Assembly: GCF_003634695.1 (NCBI RefSeq)
Contig: NZ_RBWV01000002.1
Coordinates: 1-64,000, forward strand
Origin: Motilibacter peucedani
Lineage (GTDB): Bacteria; Actinomycetota; Actinomycetes; Motilibacterales; Motilibacteraceae
Length of the DNA stretch: 64,000 bases
Reading direction: 5' to 3'
The first letter of the stretch is position 1. Every line of letters starts with the position of its first letter. Both the position numbers and the translations under genes were made by a program. Shown here one piece after another: positions 20,930 through 29,002 of the stretch. The notes beneath the pieces were generated by a model that saw nothing but the letters and a program-made list of their open reading frames with translations, did no database searches and was not told where the DNA came from.

Positions 20930-20958
20930 TGGACGGCGGTCGGGGACGGCGCTAGCGT
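20930..20958 (+). promoter_or_regulatory. Probable promoter of the secreted protein at 20995
   Basis: TGGACG (20930-20935) and TAGCGT (20953-20958) are spaced by 17 bp. A start point near 20965 gives a short leader containing AGGGGGA before the ATG at 20995. Confidence 0.45.
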
Positions 20959-20994
20959 CGTCGGCAGCCATCAGCGCTCCTAGGGGGACGAGCA

Positions 20995-21450
20995 ATGAAG
21001 CGCAGCACTCTCGGGGCAGCCACGGCGGCCCTCGCCCTGGCGGCCCTCCTGCCGCAGCAGGCCGCGCAGGCGGCCGACCACACCATCGGCCGCGGCACCG
21101 TCCTCGCCGCGGGCACCGACGACATGAACAACGGCGAGGGCATCATCTGGGAGAGCGGGTCCGGCCGGGTCCGCCACCTCGGAGCGGGCACGTGGAAGTC
21201 GCAGGACTTCTACGAGTGCGGCTTCGACGAGGACGGCGCCTACTGCGACGACACCTACTACTTCGACTTCTGGCTGGCCGACGGGTCCGGGTCGTTGACG
21301 GGCATGGACCCCGACTCGCCCACCGTCCAGCTCCAGGGCACGGGGTCGCTCGCCGGGTGGAGCGGGCGCGTCTCCCTGGTCCGCAAGACGGTCGGACACC
21401 GCGACGTCCGGCTGTTCGAGGGCGAGATCACCGCGCCCGCCGAGCGCTAG
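20995..21450 (+). CDS. Small secreted protein of unknown function
   Basis: A 151-residue protein with a clear signal peptide (MKRSTLGAATAALALAALL, cleavage likely after AAQA). The mature part of about 122 residues is acidic, rich in Asp/Gly and aromatic residues, and has two cysteines close together (YECGFDEDGAYCDDTYY), suggesting one disulfide. No domain is recognised. It has its own promoter and a good ribosome site (AGGGGGA). Its end overlaps the tetR stop by 4 bp from the other side. Confidence 0.75.
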   Translation: MKRSTLGAATAALALAALLPQQAAQAADHTIGRGTVLAAGTDDMNNGEGIIWESGSGRVRHLGAGTWKSQDFYECGFDEDGAYCDDTYYFDFWLADGSGSLTGMDPDSPTVQLQGTGSLAGWSGRVSLVRKTVGHRDVRLFEGEITAPAER

Positions 21451-22034
21451 GCACCGGCCGGAGCGGGAAGCAGGCCGTCGACGCCGGCGATGAGCGTGTC
21501 GCTCACGAGCTCCGGGTCGAACAGGCACCCGGCGGCCATCGCACCGTCTCGCAGCATGACGAAGTGCCGCGCGGCAGCGTCAGCGGTCGCAGCGTCGATG
21601 CGCGCGAAGACGCTCGCCAGGGTGTCGAGGAACCACTGCCGGTGCTCGAGCACGGCCTGGTGCACGGGCGAGGCCGGGTCGGGGTACTCCGCGACGGCGT
21701 TGAGGAACGCGCACCCACGGAAGCCGGACGACCGGATCCCGTCGGCAATGGCTGCGGCGACCGCCCGCAGCACCTCCGCCGGGGGCAGCTTGCCCTCCAG
21801 CAGCGGCTGCACCTGAGCCCGCACGGACCGGTCGGCCGACTGCAGGTAGGCGAGGACCAGGTCCTCCTTGCCCGGGAAGTGCCGGTAGAAGGTTGCTCGA
21901 GTGACGCTCGCCTCAGCGACGACGCGGTCGACGCCGACGGAGTGGATGCCCTCGGCGTAGAACACCGCGCTCGCCGTGGCCAGCAGGCGGTCGCGGGCAG
22001 CGGAGGGACGCAGGTCCGGCTCGCGGGTGGTCAT
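21447..22034 (-). CDS. TetR-family transcriptional regulator
   Basis: A 195-residue repressor. The helix-turn-helix lies at about residues 32-55 (IHSVGVDRVVAEASVTRATFYRHFPGKEDLV), followed by a ligand-binding helical domain containing GFRGCAFLNAVAEYPD. It is divergent from a membrane-protein gene. The intergenic region contains two copies of AGAACG-N2-CGTTCT, the likely operators. One lies in its own promoter, so autorepression is expected. TAGGCT (minus strand, 22046-22041) sits six bases before the ATG, implying leaderless translation. The ligand is unknown. Confidence 0.92.
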   Translation of the reverse strand: MTTREPDLRPSAARDRLLATASAVFYAEGIHSVGVDRVVAEASVTRATFYRHFPGKEDLVLAYLQSADRSVRAQVQPLLEGKLPPAEVLRAVAAAIADGIRSSGFRGCAFLNAVAEYPDPASPVHQAVLEHRQWFLDTLASVFARIDAATADAAARHFVMLRDGAMAAGCLFDPELVSDTLIAGVDGLLPAPAGA

Positions 22035-22052
22035 TCCACGAGCCTACGCGAC

Positions 22053-22066
22053 AGAACGTTCGTTCT
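22053..22066. promoter_or_regulatory. TetR operator 1 (AGAACG-N2-CGTTCT)
   Basis: AGAACGTTCGTTCT has perfect 6-bp inverted arms. It overlaps the first base of a consensus rightward -35 (TTGACA, 22066-22071) and lies upstream of the tetR -10. Binding here should affect both divergent promoters. Confidence 0.7.
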
Positions 22067-22094
22067 TGACAGGTGCGGCGACTGCTGAGACAGT
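22066..22094 (+). promoter_or_regulatory. Promoter of the TetR-linked membrane-protein gene
   Basis: TTGACA (22066-22071) is a perfect -35. After 17 bp comes GACAGT (22089-22094), matching the conserved A and T of a -10. Transcription would start near 22101, between the two operator copies. Confidence 0.6.
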
Positions 22095-22107
22095 TCTCGG
22101 CGACAAG

Positions 22108-22123
22108 CAGAACGATCGTTCTG
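22108..22123. promoter_or_regulatory. TetR operator 2 (perfect palindrome)
   Basis: CAGAACGATCGTTCTG is a perfect 16-bp palindrome containing the same AGAACG-N2-CGTTCT arrangement as operator 1, with centres 56 bp apart. It lies just after the predicted start point, where a bound repressor would block the rightward gene. Confidence 0.72.
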
Positions 22124-22166
22124 CCTGCAGAGCCGACTCACCGCCATGCGCGAAGGACCGCCCACC

Positions 22167-22739
22167 ATGACTCCTGCCGCCCTGACCAACCTCTACTCCG
22201 CCCGCGCCGGCTTCGCCGTCGTCTGGGCCGTCGCCCTTCTCGCCGCCGGACCCGACCTCGGACCCCTGCAGGTGGCGCTGCTCGTGCTCTACCCGCTCGT
22301 GGACGCGGCGGCGACCTCGCTCGACGCCCGGGCCTCGCGCGGGCCGGGCGTCGTCTCGGGGCTCTGGGCCAACGCCGCCCTCAGCCTGGTCACTGCCGCG
22401 GCGCTGGCCGCCGCGTGCGCGTCGGGAGTCCCTGCCGTGCTGCGTGTCTGGGGTGCGTGGGCGGTAGTGGCAGGTGTCGCGCAGCTGGCGGTGGGCGCGC
22501 GACGGATCCGTGGCACGAGCGGACAGTGGCCTCTGGTGGTCAGCGGGGCCATCTCCGTGCTGGCCGGTGCGTCCTTCGTCGCGATGGCCGGAGGCGACGA
22601 TCCGGAGCTCACCTCCGTCGCCGGCTACGCCGTGCTGGGCGGCGTGTTCTTCCTCGCCTCCGCGCTGCGCCTGCGCCGGTCGGCGAAGCGCAGCGGTCAG
22701 CGCGCGATGGCGACCAGCCCGGCCACACCGACGGCGTAG
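22167..22739 (+). CDS. Membrane protein under likely TetR control (DUF308-like)
   Basis: About 190 residues with five to six hydrophobic segments arranged as repeated pairs, and short loops such as LDARASRGPG and ARRIRGTSGQW. The organisation resembles HdeD/DUF308-type small membrane proteins, but the match was judged by eye only. ATG 22167 has AAGGA nine bases upstream; the ATG at 22146 would add seven residues. The promoter carries two TetR operators, so it is probably induced by the TetR ligand. Its last 43 bp overlap the convergent exchanger gene. Confidence 0.75.
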   Translation: MTPAALTNLYSARAGFAVVWAVALLAAGPDLGPLQVALLVLYPLVDAAATSLDARASRGPGVVSGLWANAALSLVTAAALAAACASGVPAVLRVWGAWAVVAGVAQLAVGARRIRGTSGQWPLVVSGAISVLAGASFVAMAGGDDPELTSVAGYAVLGGVFFLASALRLRRSAKRSGQRAMATSPATPTA

Positions 22740-23761
22740 AGCACGAGCACCACCAGCGAGTCGACGCCCATGCGGGCGGTCCTGCGCCGGGGCCGGAAGA
22801 GCAGTCCGCCCATGTAGACCAGGGTCAGCAGGATCGCCACCGCCGTGAGGTAGATGTCGCTGGCGTGCGCCTGAGGGAGCACCGCCTTGCCCGACAGCAG
22901 GGTCGCCAGCAGGAAGAGGACCGGCAGGAAGGCGTTGCCTCCGAAGATGTCGCTCATCGCGAGCTGGTAGTCGCCGGCCTTGACCGAGGTGAGCCCGGTC
23001 GAGAGCTCCGGCAGGCTCGTGGCCGCCGCCAGGATCGTCGCCCCGAACAGCACGCCGGAGAAGCCGATGTGCTCCGAGATCGCGTCGCCGCTGCGCTCGA
23101 GCACCACGCCGGCCACCAGGGTGACCAGGGCCGCGACACCGAAGACGGTGGCCGACCGTGCGGTGCTCACGCCCTTGTCCGTCGCCGCCTTCTCCGCCTT
23201 GGCCTGCGAGTGGCCGCGCGGCTCGTCCTGGTTGTCGGGTGCCTCGCCGGACTCGTGCCACGGCAGCGACGTCCCTGCCCGCTGCAGCAGCAGCAGCCCC
23301 ACCACCCAGAGCACCGCGATCAGCACGGTCGCGGGGGTGAGCCGCCAGACGATCAGGTCGTCGGGGAGCTGGCTGCCCGCGATGACGACGCCGAGGACCG
23401 CGACGACGAGCGCGCCCTCGAGCACCAGCACGAGCGAGGCGGCGCGGTAGGTGAGCGGGTGGTCGCCGCGTACGCCGAACGCGTCGAGCGCCACCAGCAC
23501 GACGGTCTGGATCGCGATGCCGCCGAGGATGTTGCCGACGGCCACCCCGACGTTGCCGCTCACGGCCGCGCTGGCGGTGATCGCGATCTCGGGCAGGTTG
23601 GTCGCGATCGCCAGCATGATCAGACCACCGAGCGCCGCACCGAGGTGCAGCCGGGTCGCGAGCACGTCGGTCTGGTTCGACAGCTGGACGCCGGCGACCC
23701 AGATCGCCGCAGCTGCGGCAGCGAAGATCAGCAGCAGCAAGGAAAGTGCGAGCCCTGACAA
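22697..23761 (-). CDS. Sodium/calcium-exchanger-family membrane protein (CaCA)
   Basis: A 354-residue cation antiporter. Two inverted alpha-repeats are visible: LAIATNLPEIAITASAAVSG near residue 50 and LAAATSLPELSTGLTSVKAG near 240, each carrying the conserved acidic residue in the membrane. A hydrophilic loop (ESGEAPDNQDEPRGHSQAKA) lies between the two halves. About ten membrane segments are present in total. The ion pair (Na, H or K against Ca) cannot be determined. Minor oddity: the 3' end overlaps the convergent gene by 43 bp. It is a single-gene transcript. Confidence 0.9.
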   Translation of the reverse strand: MSGLALSLLLLIFAAAAAAIWVAGVQLSNQTDVLATRLHLGAALGGLIMLAIATNLPEIAITASAAVSGNVGVAVGNILGGIAIQTVVLVALDAFGVRGDHPLTYRAASLVLVLEGALVVAVLGVVIAGSQLPDDLIVWRLTPATVLIAVLWVVGLLLLQRAGTSLPWHESGEAPDNQDEPRGHSQAKAEKAATDKGVSTARSATVFGVAALVTLVAGVVLERSGDAISEHIGFSGVLFGATILAAATSLPELSTGLTSVKAGDYQLAMSDIFGGNAFLPVLFLLATLLSGKAVLPQAHASDIYLTAVAILLTLVYMGGLLFRPRRRTARMGVDSLVVLVLYAVGVAGLVAIAR

Positions 23762-23806
23762 GGAAGGTCCTCCGGTGGTGGGTGGTGGACTGCGTGCTGT
23801 CGGTCC

Positions 23807-23989
23807 TCAGTCCCTCGCGGAGGCGTCGAGGCGGACCTCGGCGCGTGCGGCCACCACCCTCGCGGTGCGCGCGCTCTCGAGCGCGAGGTCACGGGTCGGG
23901 TAGGTCGGGCTGCGTCCCAGGACCTCCTCGTCGTGCTGCAGCGACCAGAACCAGCCGCCGCTGTCGCGGAAGACCGTGACTGCCTCCAT
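23807..23989 (-). CDS. Small cytosolic protein of unknown function (60 residues)
   Basis: A 60-residue product beginning MEAVTVFRDSGGWFWSLQHD, with GAGGAG at a good distance upstream of the ATG. Aromatic residues are concentrated in the first third (WFW) and the second half is an Ala/Arg helix (LALESARTARVVAARAEVRL). This resembles short stress-linked proteins seen in actinobacteria, but no family is claimed. It lies in the same orientation between the exchanger gene and a small membrane-protein gene. Confidence 0.6.
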   Translation of the reverse strand: MEAVTVFRDSGGWFWSLQHDEEVLGRSPTYPTRDLALESARTARVVAARAEVRLDASARD

Positions 23990-24024
23990 CGGTGTCTCCT
24001 CTCGCTCGAAGGTGGGCGTGGACC

Positions 24025-24438
24025 TCAGGAGCCGTGGGCGTCGCGGTGGGCGTGTGCGCTCCGGGCGGTCGCGGCCAGCGTGGTGAGCGCGCAGAGCAGC
24101 GCGACTCCCCCGACCCCGACCTGCACCCAGACCACGCGGGCGAACCGGTCACCGTCCGAGTCCTCGAGGGCAGTGGCGACAAGCAGCACCACGGCGACGA
24201 CGAGCGCACCGGTGGCACTGCGCCGCGCGCGCAGGGGCGCCACGAGGTTGCCGACGGCGCACAGGCCGAGCAGCGTCGCGAGCACGACGTCGCGCATGAT
24301 CAGGTCGGAGCCCGCGCCGGCCCAGTGGTAGAGCCCGAGGGCCGAGACCAGGAGCACGACGGCCGCGCTCATCGTGATCGTCGCCGCGGTCGCCGCCGTC
24401 GCCGTGCGGGCTGCCGCTGGTCTGCTGGTGGTCGCCAT
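24025..24438 (-). CDS. Small four-helix membrane protein
   Basis: A 137-residue protein starting at the ATG 24438, chosen because GAGGAGGTG precedes it; a longer frame exists but lacks a ribosome site. Four hydrophobic helices are visible (about 17-36, 46-64, 74-90 and 100-122) with short Arg-rich loops, and the C-terminus is His-rich (ARSAHAHRDAHG). No family is recognised. It is divergent from a MarR regulator; the palindrome TGCATCTATGCA lies between them, suggesting that regulator controls it. Confidence 0.65.
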   Translation of the reverse strand: MATTSRPAAARTATAATAATITMSAAVVLLVSALGLYHWAGAGSDLIMRDVVLATLLGLCAVGNLVAPLRARRSATGALVVAVVLLVATALEDSDGDRFARVVWVQVGVGGVALLCALTTLAATARSAHAHRDAHGS

Positions 24439-24479
24439 CGCACCTCCTCGTCGTCTGACCTGTGCATACCCACAGCGTC

Positions 24480-24491
24480 TGCATCTATGCA
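24480..24491. promoter_or_regulatory. Candidate MarR operator
   Basis: TGCAT-CT-ATGCA is a perfect 12-bp inverted repeat in the 95-bp gap between the divergent membrane-protein and MarR genes. It overlaps a possible -35 (TTGCAT on the minus strand). MarR proteins commonly bind TTGC/GCAA-type palindromes of this kind. Confidence 0.5.
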
Positions 24492-24533
24492 ACCTTTGGC
24501 ATGGGACAGGAACGCCGGGGAAAGGAAGCTGTG

Positions 24534-25043
24534 GTGAGCGGGACAGCGGTGACCGAGGTGCTGCGCGGCGGGCGAGTGCTCGTCGCCATCGCTGCCCGCG
24601 CCCTGGCGGCCTACGCGGAGGACGTCACCGTCTCCCAGCTGCGGGTGCTCGTGCTCGTGGGTGGCCGCGGCCCGCTGCGTGCCGCCGACCTCGCCGCCGA
24701 GCTCGACACCGACAGCTCCTCCGCGACCCGGCTCATCGACCGGCTCGTCCGCAAGAGGCTGCTCGACCGGCGGCGCGACGAGCTCGACCGCCGGGTGGTG
24801 CTGCTCTCGCTCGCCCCTGAGGGCGAGCGGCTGCTCGAGGCGATGAACCGGCACCGGCGGGCAGGCATCGGCCGGCTGCTCGCCCGGCTCGACGACGACG
24901 CCCGCGAGCACTTGCGGCTCGGTCTCGAGGCGCTCGCCGACGCCGCGGCCGAGGCGCCCGAGGTCGACGAGCCCGACCAGGTGTGGGCGCTGGGCTGGCA
25001 GGCCGACGTGCCCGGCTCCCGCCGGCGCGGCACCGCGACATGA
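24534..25043 (+). CDS. MarR-family transcriptional regulator
   Basis: A 169-residue winged-helix regulator. The DNA-recognition region is PLRAADLAAELDTDSSSATRLIDRLVRKRLL, followed by the wing DRRRDELDRRVVLLSLAPEGERLL, both diagnostic. Two GTGs (24531, 24534) follow GGAAAGGAAG; the second is used here. A 12-bp palindrome in the upstream gap is the probable operator, shared with the divergent small membrane-protein gene. The glucose dehydrogenase gene follows 14 bp downstream in the same direction and may be read through from it. Confidence 0.9.
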   Translation: MSGTAVTEVLRGGRVLVAIAARALAAYAEDVTVSQLRVLVLVGGRGPLRAADLAAELDTDSSSATRLIDRLVRKRLLDRRRDELDRRVVLLSLAPEGERLLEAMNRHRRAGIGRLLARLDDDAREHLRLGLEALADAAAEAPEVDEPDQVWALGWQADVPGSRRRGTAT

Positions 25044-25057
25044 CGAGAGGGAGTTCC

Positions 25058-26113
25058 ATGCGCGCACTGACGGTGAGGCCCGGCACCTCCGGCTCCGTGG
25101 AGGTGACCGACGTCCCGGAGCCCGCGGCCGCCGACGGGCACCTGCTCGTCGACGGCCTCGCGGTAGGGGTCTGCGGCACCGACAAGGAGATCGCCTCGGG
25201 CGACTACGGCTGGGCGCCGCCCGGCGAGGACCGGCTGGTGCTGGGGCACGAGTCGCTCGGCCGGGTGCGCGAGGCCCCCGACGGCTCCGGCTTCTCGCCC
25301 GGCGACCTGGTCGTGGGCGTCGTGCGCCGGCCCGACCCGGTGCCGTGCGGTGCCTGCGCCCACGGTCAGTTCGACATGTGCCGCAACGGCCGCTACACCG
25401 AGCGGGGCATCAAGGCCCTCGACGGCTACGCGAGCGAGCGGTGGACGGTGGAGCCGGGCTACGCGGTGAAGCTCGACCCCCGGCTCGCCGACGTGGGCAT
25501 GCTGCTCGAGCCGACGACGGTCGTGGCGAAGGCGTGGGACGAGGTCGAGCACATCGGGCGCCGGTCGTGGTTCGAGCCGCACCGCGTGCTGGTCACCGGC
25601 GCCGGCCCGATCGGGCTGCTCGCCGCCCTCCTCGGCGTGCAGCGGGGGCTCGACGTGCACGTCCTCGACCAGGTCGGCGACGGGCCGAAGCCGGAGCTGG
25701 TGCGCGACCTCGGCGCGACCTACCACTCCGACGGGCTCGACGCCGCGCTGCGGGCGGCCGGTGAGCCGGACGTCGTCATCGAGGCCACCGGCGTGGCACC
25801 CCTGGTCGTCGGGGCGATGAGCGCCACCGCGCCCTACGGCATCGTCTGCCTCACCGGGGTCTCGTCACGGGGGCGCACGGTCAAGCTCGACGCGGGCGGC
25901 GTGAACCGCGACCTCGTCCTCGAGAACGACGTGGTCTTCGGCTCGGTCAACGCCAACCTGCACCACTACGAGCTCGGGGCGGAGGCCCTGGCGAAGGCCG
26001 ACGTCGACTGGCTCCAGCGCCTGGTCTCGCGCCGAGTGCCCGTCGAGCGCTTCGCCGAGGCGTTCGAGGCGCAGCCGGAGGACGTCAAGGTCATCCTGAC
26101 CCTGGCCCAGTGA
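25058..26113 (+). CDS. gdh: Glucose 1-dehydrogenase-like zinc alcohol dehydrogenase
   Basis: A 351-residue MDR-family enzyme that most resembles archaeal-type glucose dehydrogenases oxidising glucose to gluconolactone with NAD(P). Cys in GVCGTDKEI and the LVLGHESLGRV motif supply catalytic-zinc ligands. PCGACAHGQFDMCRNGRYTERG retains three of the structural-zinc cysteines, and RVLVTGAGPIGLLAA is the Rossmann loop. GAGAGGGAG precedes the ATG. It is followed after 13 bp by a GH15 enzyme, suggesting that glucose released by that hydrolase is oxidised here. A closely related sugar substrate is possible. Confidence 0.85.
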   Translation: MRALTVRPGTSGSVEVTDVPEPAAADGHLLVDGLAVGVCGTDKEIASGDYGWAPPGEDRLVLGHESLGRVREAPDGSGFSPGDLVVGVVRRPDPVPCGACAHGQFDMCRNGRYTERGIKALDGYASERWTVEPGYAVKLDPRLADVGMLLEPTTVVAKAWDEVEHIGRRSWFEPHRVLVTGAGPIGLLAALLGVQRGLDVHVLDQVGDGPKPELVRDLGATYHSDGLDAALRAAGEPDVVIEATGVAPLVVGAMSATAPYGIVCLTGVSSRGRTVKLDAGGVNRDLVLENDVVFGSVNANLHHYELGAEALAKADVDWLQRLVSRRVPVERFAEAFEAQPEDVKVILTLAQ

Positions 26114-26126
26114 GCGAGAGGACCCC

Positions 26127-27914
26127 GTGAGCAAGCCGATCGAGGACTACGCCCTGCTGGGCGACCTGCACACGGCGGCGCTCGTCGCCCGCGACGGCTC
26201 GGTCGACTGGCTGTGCCTGCCCCGCTTCGACTCCCCCGCCTGCTTCGCCGCGCTGCTCGGCGACGACTCGCACGGCCGATGGCTCGTCGCGCCGGCTGCC
26301 GGCGGCGCCTGCTCCCGGCGCAGCTACCGAGACGACTCGCTGGTGCTCGACAGCGAGTGGGACACCCCCGACGGCACCGTACGCGTCACCGACTTCATGC
26401 CGCTGCGCGGCGAGGCCGCCGACGTGGTGCGCATCGTCGAAGGCGTCTCGGGGCGGGTGCCGATGCGTACCGAGCTCGTCCTGCGCTTCGACTACGGGCA
26501 CATCGTGCCGTGGGTGCGCCACGTCGACGGCGACCTCGGCGCGGTGGCCGGGCCCGACGCGGTCTGGCTGCGCACGCGGGTGCCGCTCGAGGGCGAGCAC
26601 CAGCGCACGGTCGGCGAGTTCGTGGTCGCGGCCGGCGAGAGGGTGCCGTTCGTCCTGACCCACCGGGCCTCGAACCTCCCGACGCCCACGCCCGTCGACC
26701 CGCAGCGCGCGCTCGAGGACACCGTCGCGTTCTGGGCGGAGTGGGTCTCCCACTGCACCTACGAGGGCGAGTGGGCCGAGGCCGTACGCCGCTCGCTCGT
26801 GCTGCTCAAGGCGCTCACCTACGCCCCCACCGGCGGCATCGTCGCCGCTGCCACGACCTCCCTGCCCGAGCAGCTGGGCGGCCCCCGCAACTGGGACTAC
26901 CGGTACTCGTGGCTGCGCGACGCGGCCTTCACCCTCGAGGCGCTGATGGCCGGAGGCTTCACTTCGGAGGCGTACGCCTGGCGCGAGTGGCTCCTGCGCT
27001 CGGCCGCCGGCGACCCCGCCGACCTGCAGATCATGTACGCGGTGGACGGCGCCCGCCGCCTGACCGAGTACTCCGTCGACTGGCTGCCCGGCTACGCGGG
27101 ATCGGTGCCCGTGCGCATCGGCAACGCGGCCTCGGGACAGTTCCAGCTCGACGTCTGGGGCGAGACGCTCGACGCCCTGCACCGCGGCCGGGAGGCCGGT
27201 CTGGAGACGACCGACGACGCCTGGTCGCTGCAACGGGCGCTGATGGACTTCCTCGAGGGGCACTGGCAGGAGCCGGACAGCAGCCTGTGGGAGGTGCGCG
27301 GCGACCAGCGGCACTTCGTCCACTCGAAGGTCATGGCGTGGGCCGGGGTCGACAGGGGCGTCCAGGCCGTCGAGCGGCACGGCCTCGACGGCCCTCTCGA
27401 GCGGTGGCGGGCACTGCGCGACCAGATCCACGCCGAGGTGTGCAGCAAGGGCTTCGACGGCGACCGCGGCACCTTCACCCAGTCCTACGGGTCGAAGGGC
27501 CTGGACGCCGCGCTGCTGCTCCTGCCGCGCGTGGGCTTCCTGCCGTGGGACGACGCCCGCGTCGTCGGGACGGTCGACGCGGTCCAGCGCGAGCTCTCGC
27601 AGGAGGGCTTCCTCCTGCGCTACCGCCCGGAGGCCGACGGCGGCGTCGACGGCCTCCCCGGCAGCGAGGGCGCCTTCCTGGCGTGCACCTTCTGGCTCGC
27701 GGACGCCCTCGACGGCATCGGCCGGCACGCCGAGGCGAGGGAGGTCTTCGAGCGGCTGCTAGGGCTGCGCAACGACCTCGGCATCCTGGCCGAGGAGTAC
27801 GACCCGGTCGGGAAGCGCCTGGTCGGCAACGTGCCTCAGGCCTTCAGCCACGTCGGCCTGGTCAACACCGCGGTCCGGCTCGGCGGCGGCTCCGGGTCGC
27901 GCGGTGAGGGCTGA
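26127..27914 (+). CDS. GH15-family glycoside hydrolase (glucoamylase/trehalase-like)
   Basis: 595 residues with no signal peptide, hence cytosolic. The N-terminal beta-sandwich starts with IEDYALLGDLHTAALVARDG, and the (alpha/alpha)6 domain contains NWDYRYSWLRDAAFTLEAL. The C-terminal region carries LPGSEGAFLACTFWLADAL and the glutamate-bearing LAEEYDPVGK. This is the form of actinobacterial GH15 enzymes, of which several characterised members are trehalases; glucoamylase-like activity is the alternative. The position after glucose dehydrogenase fits glucose release. It ends 29 bp before the GT4 gene. Confidence 0.9.
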   Translation: MSKPIEDYALLGDLHTAALVARDGSVDWLCLPRFDSPACFAALLGDDSHGRWLVAPAAGGACSRRSYRDDSLVLDSEWDTPDGTVRVTDFMPLRGEAADVVRIVEGVSGRVPMRTELVLRFDYGHIVPWVRHVDGDLGAVAGPDAVWLRTRVPLEGEHQRTVGEFVVAAGERVPFVLTHRASNLPTPTPVDPQRALEDTVAFWAEWVSHCTYEGEWAEAVRRSLVLLKALTYAPTGGIVAAATTSLPEQLGGPRNWDYRYSWLRDAAFTLEALMAGGFTSEAYAWREWLLRSAAGDPADLQIMYAVDGARRLTEYSVDWLPGYAGSVPVRIGNAASGQFQLDVWGETLDALHRGREAGLETTDDAWSLQRALMDFLEGHWQEPDSSLWEVRGDQRHFVHSKVMAWAGVDRGVQAVERHGLDGPLERWRALRDQIHAEVCSKGFDGDRGTFTQSYGSKGLDAALLLLPRVGFLPWDDARVVGTVDAVQRELSQEGFLLRYRPEADGGVDGLPGSEGAFLACTFWLADALDGIGRHAEAREVFERLLGLRNDLGILAEEYDPVGKRLVGNVPQAFSHVGLVNTAVRLGGGSGSRGEG

Positions 27915-27943
27915 GGCGGCGCCACGGGTGCGACGATCGCCGC

Positions 27944-29002
27944 ATGCCCACCACCCCGAGCTCACGCCCCCTGCGCATCGCCGTCCTCGCCTCGATCGCC
28001 CACCGGGCCCCGCCGCGCGGCTACGGCCCCTGGGAGCAGGTGGCCTCGACGCTCGCCGAGGGTCTGGTCGCCCTCGGCCACGACGTGACGCTCTTCGCCA
28101 CTGCGGACTCCGCGACCTCGGGCCGCCTCCACGCCGAGGCCCCCCGCGGCTACGAGGAGGACCCCTCCGTCGATGCAAAGGTCTACGAAGGTCTGCACAT
28201 CGCGGCCGCTTTCGAGCGGGCCGACAGCTTCGACGTCATCTCCAACCAGTTCGACTTCCTACCGCTGACCTACAGCCGTCTCGTCGACATACCACTGGTG
28301 ACCACCGTGCACGGCTTCTCCTCCGAGCGGATCCTGCCTGTCTACCGGCGGTATGACGCCACCAGCCACTACGTCGCCATCAGCGGCTCCGACCGGCACC
28401 CGGACCTGGGCTACGCCGCGACCATCCACCACGGCATCGACCCCGCACAGTTCACCTTCCGGCCAGACTCGCAGGGCTACCTGCTCTTCCTCGGCCGCAT
28501 CCACCCCGACAAGGGCACGCACCTGGCGGTCGAGGTGGCCCGCCGGGCCGGCCTGCCACTGCGGATCGCGGGCATCGTCCAGGACGACGCCTACTTCACC
28601 GAGCGGGTGCTCCCTCACGTCGGGCACGACGGCGTCACCTACGAGGGCCCGGTCGGGCCGGCGGAGCGCGACGCGCTCCTCGGTGGCGCGCTCGCGCTGC
28701 TGCACCTGATCGGCTTCGCCGAGCCCTTCGGGCTCTCGGTGGTCGAGTCGCTGGCGACGGGTACGCCTGTGGTGGCCTTCGCGCTCGGATCGATGCCCGA
28801 GCTGGTGCGGCACGGCACTACCGGCTTCCTCGTCGACGACGTCGAGGAGGCGGTGGCCGCCGTGGCGCAGGTGCCCCACCTGTCGAGGGCGGCCTGCCGG
28901 GCCGACGTCGAGGAGCGGTTCACCGCCCGCAGGATGGTGGCCGAGTACGCGGCGCTGTTCGCCGACGTGGCCGCCGGGCGGAGCGTAGCGGCACGGTCCT
29001 AG
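27944..29002 (+). CDS. GT4-family glycosyltransferase
   Basis: A 352-residue GT-B enzyme. The N-terminal domain begins LRIAVLASIAHRAPPRGYGPWEQ with the nucleotide-sugar-family glycine-rich loop, then VTTVHGFSSE. The C-terminal domain has GYLLFLGRIHPDKGTHLAVE and the conserved EPFGLSVVESLATGTPVVA. Donor and acceptor are unknown. GACGAT (27932-27937) lies six bases before the ATG, so the mRNA may be leaderless. The gene converges on the toroid-protein gene with a 4-bp overlap, suggesting one functional block with the second GT4. Confidence 0.9.
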   Translation: MPTTPSSRPLRIAVLASIAHRAPPRGYGPWEQVASTLAEGLVALGHDVTLFATADSATSGRLHAEAPRGYEEDPSVDAKVYEGLHIAAAFERADSFDVISNQFDFLPLTYSRLVDIPLVTTVHGFSSERILPVYRRYDATSHYVAISGSDRHPDLGYAATIHHGIDPAQFTFRPDSQGYLLFLGRIHPDKGTHLAVEVARRAGLPLRIAGIVQDDAYFTERVLPHVGHDGVTYEGPVGPAERDALLGGALALLHLIGFAEPFGLSVVESLATGTPVVAFALGSMPELVRHGTTGFLVDDVEEAVAAVAQVPHLSRAACRADVEERFTARRMVAEYAALFADVAAGRSVAARS

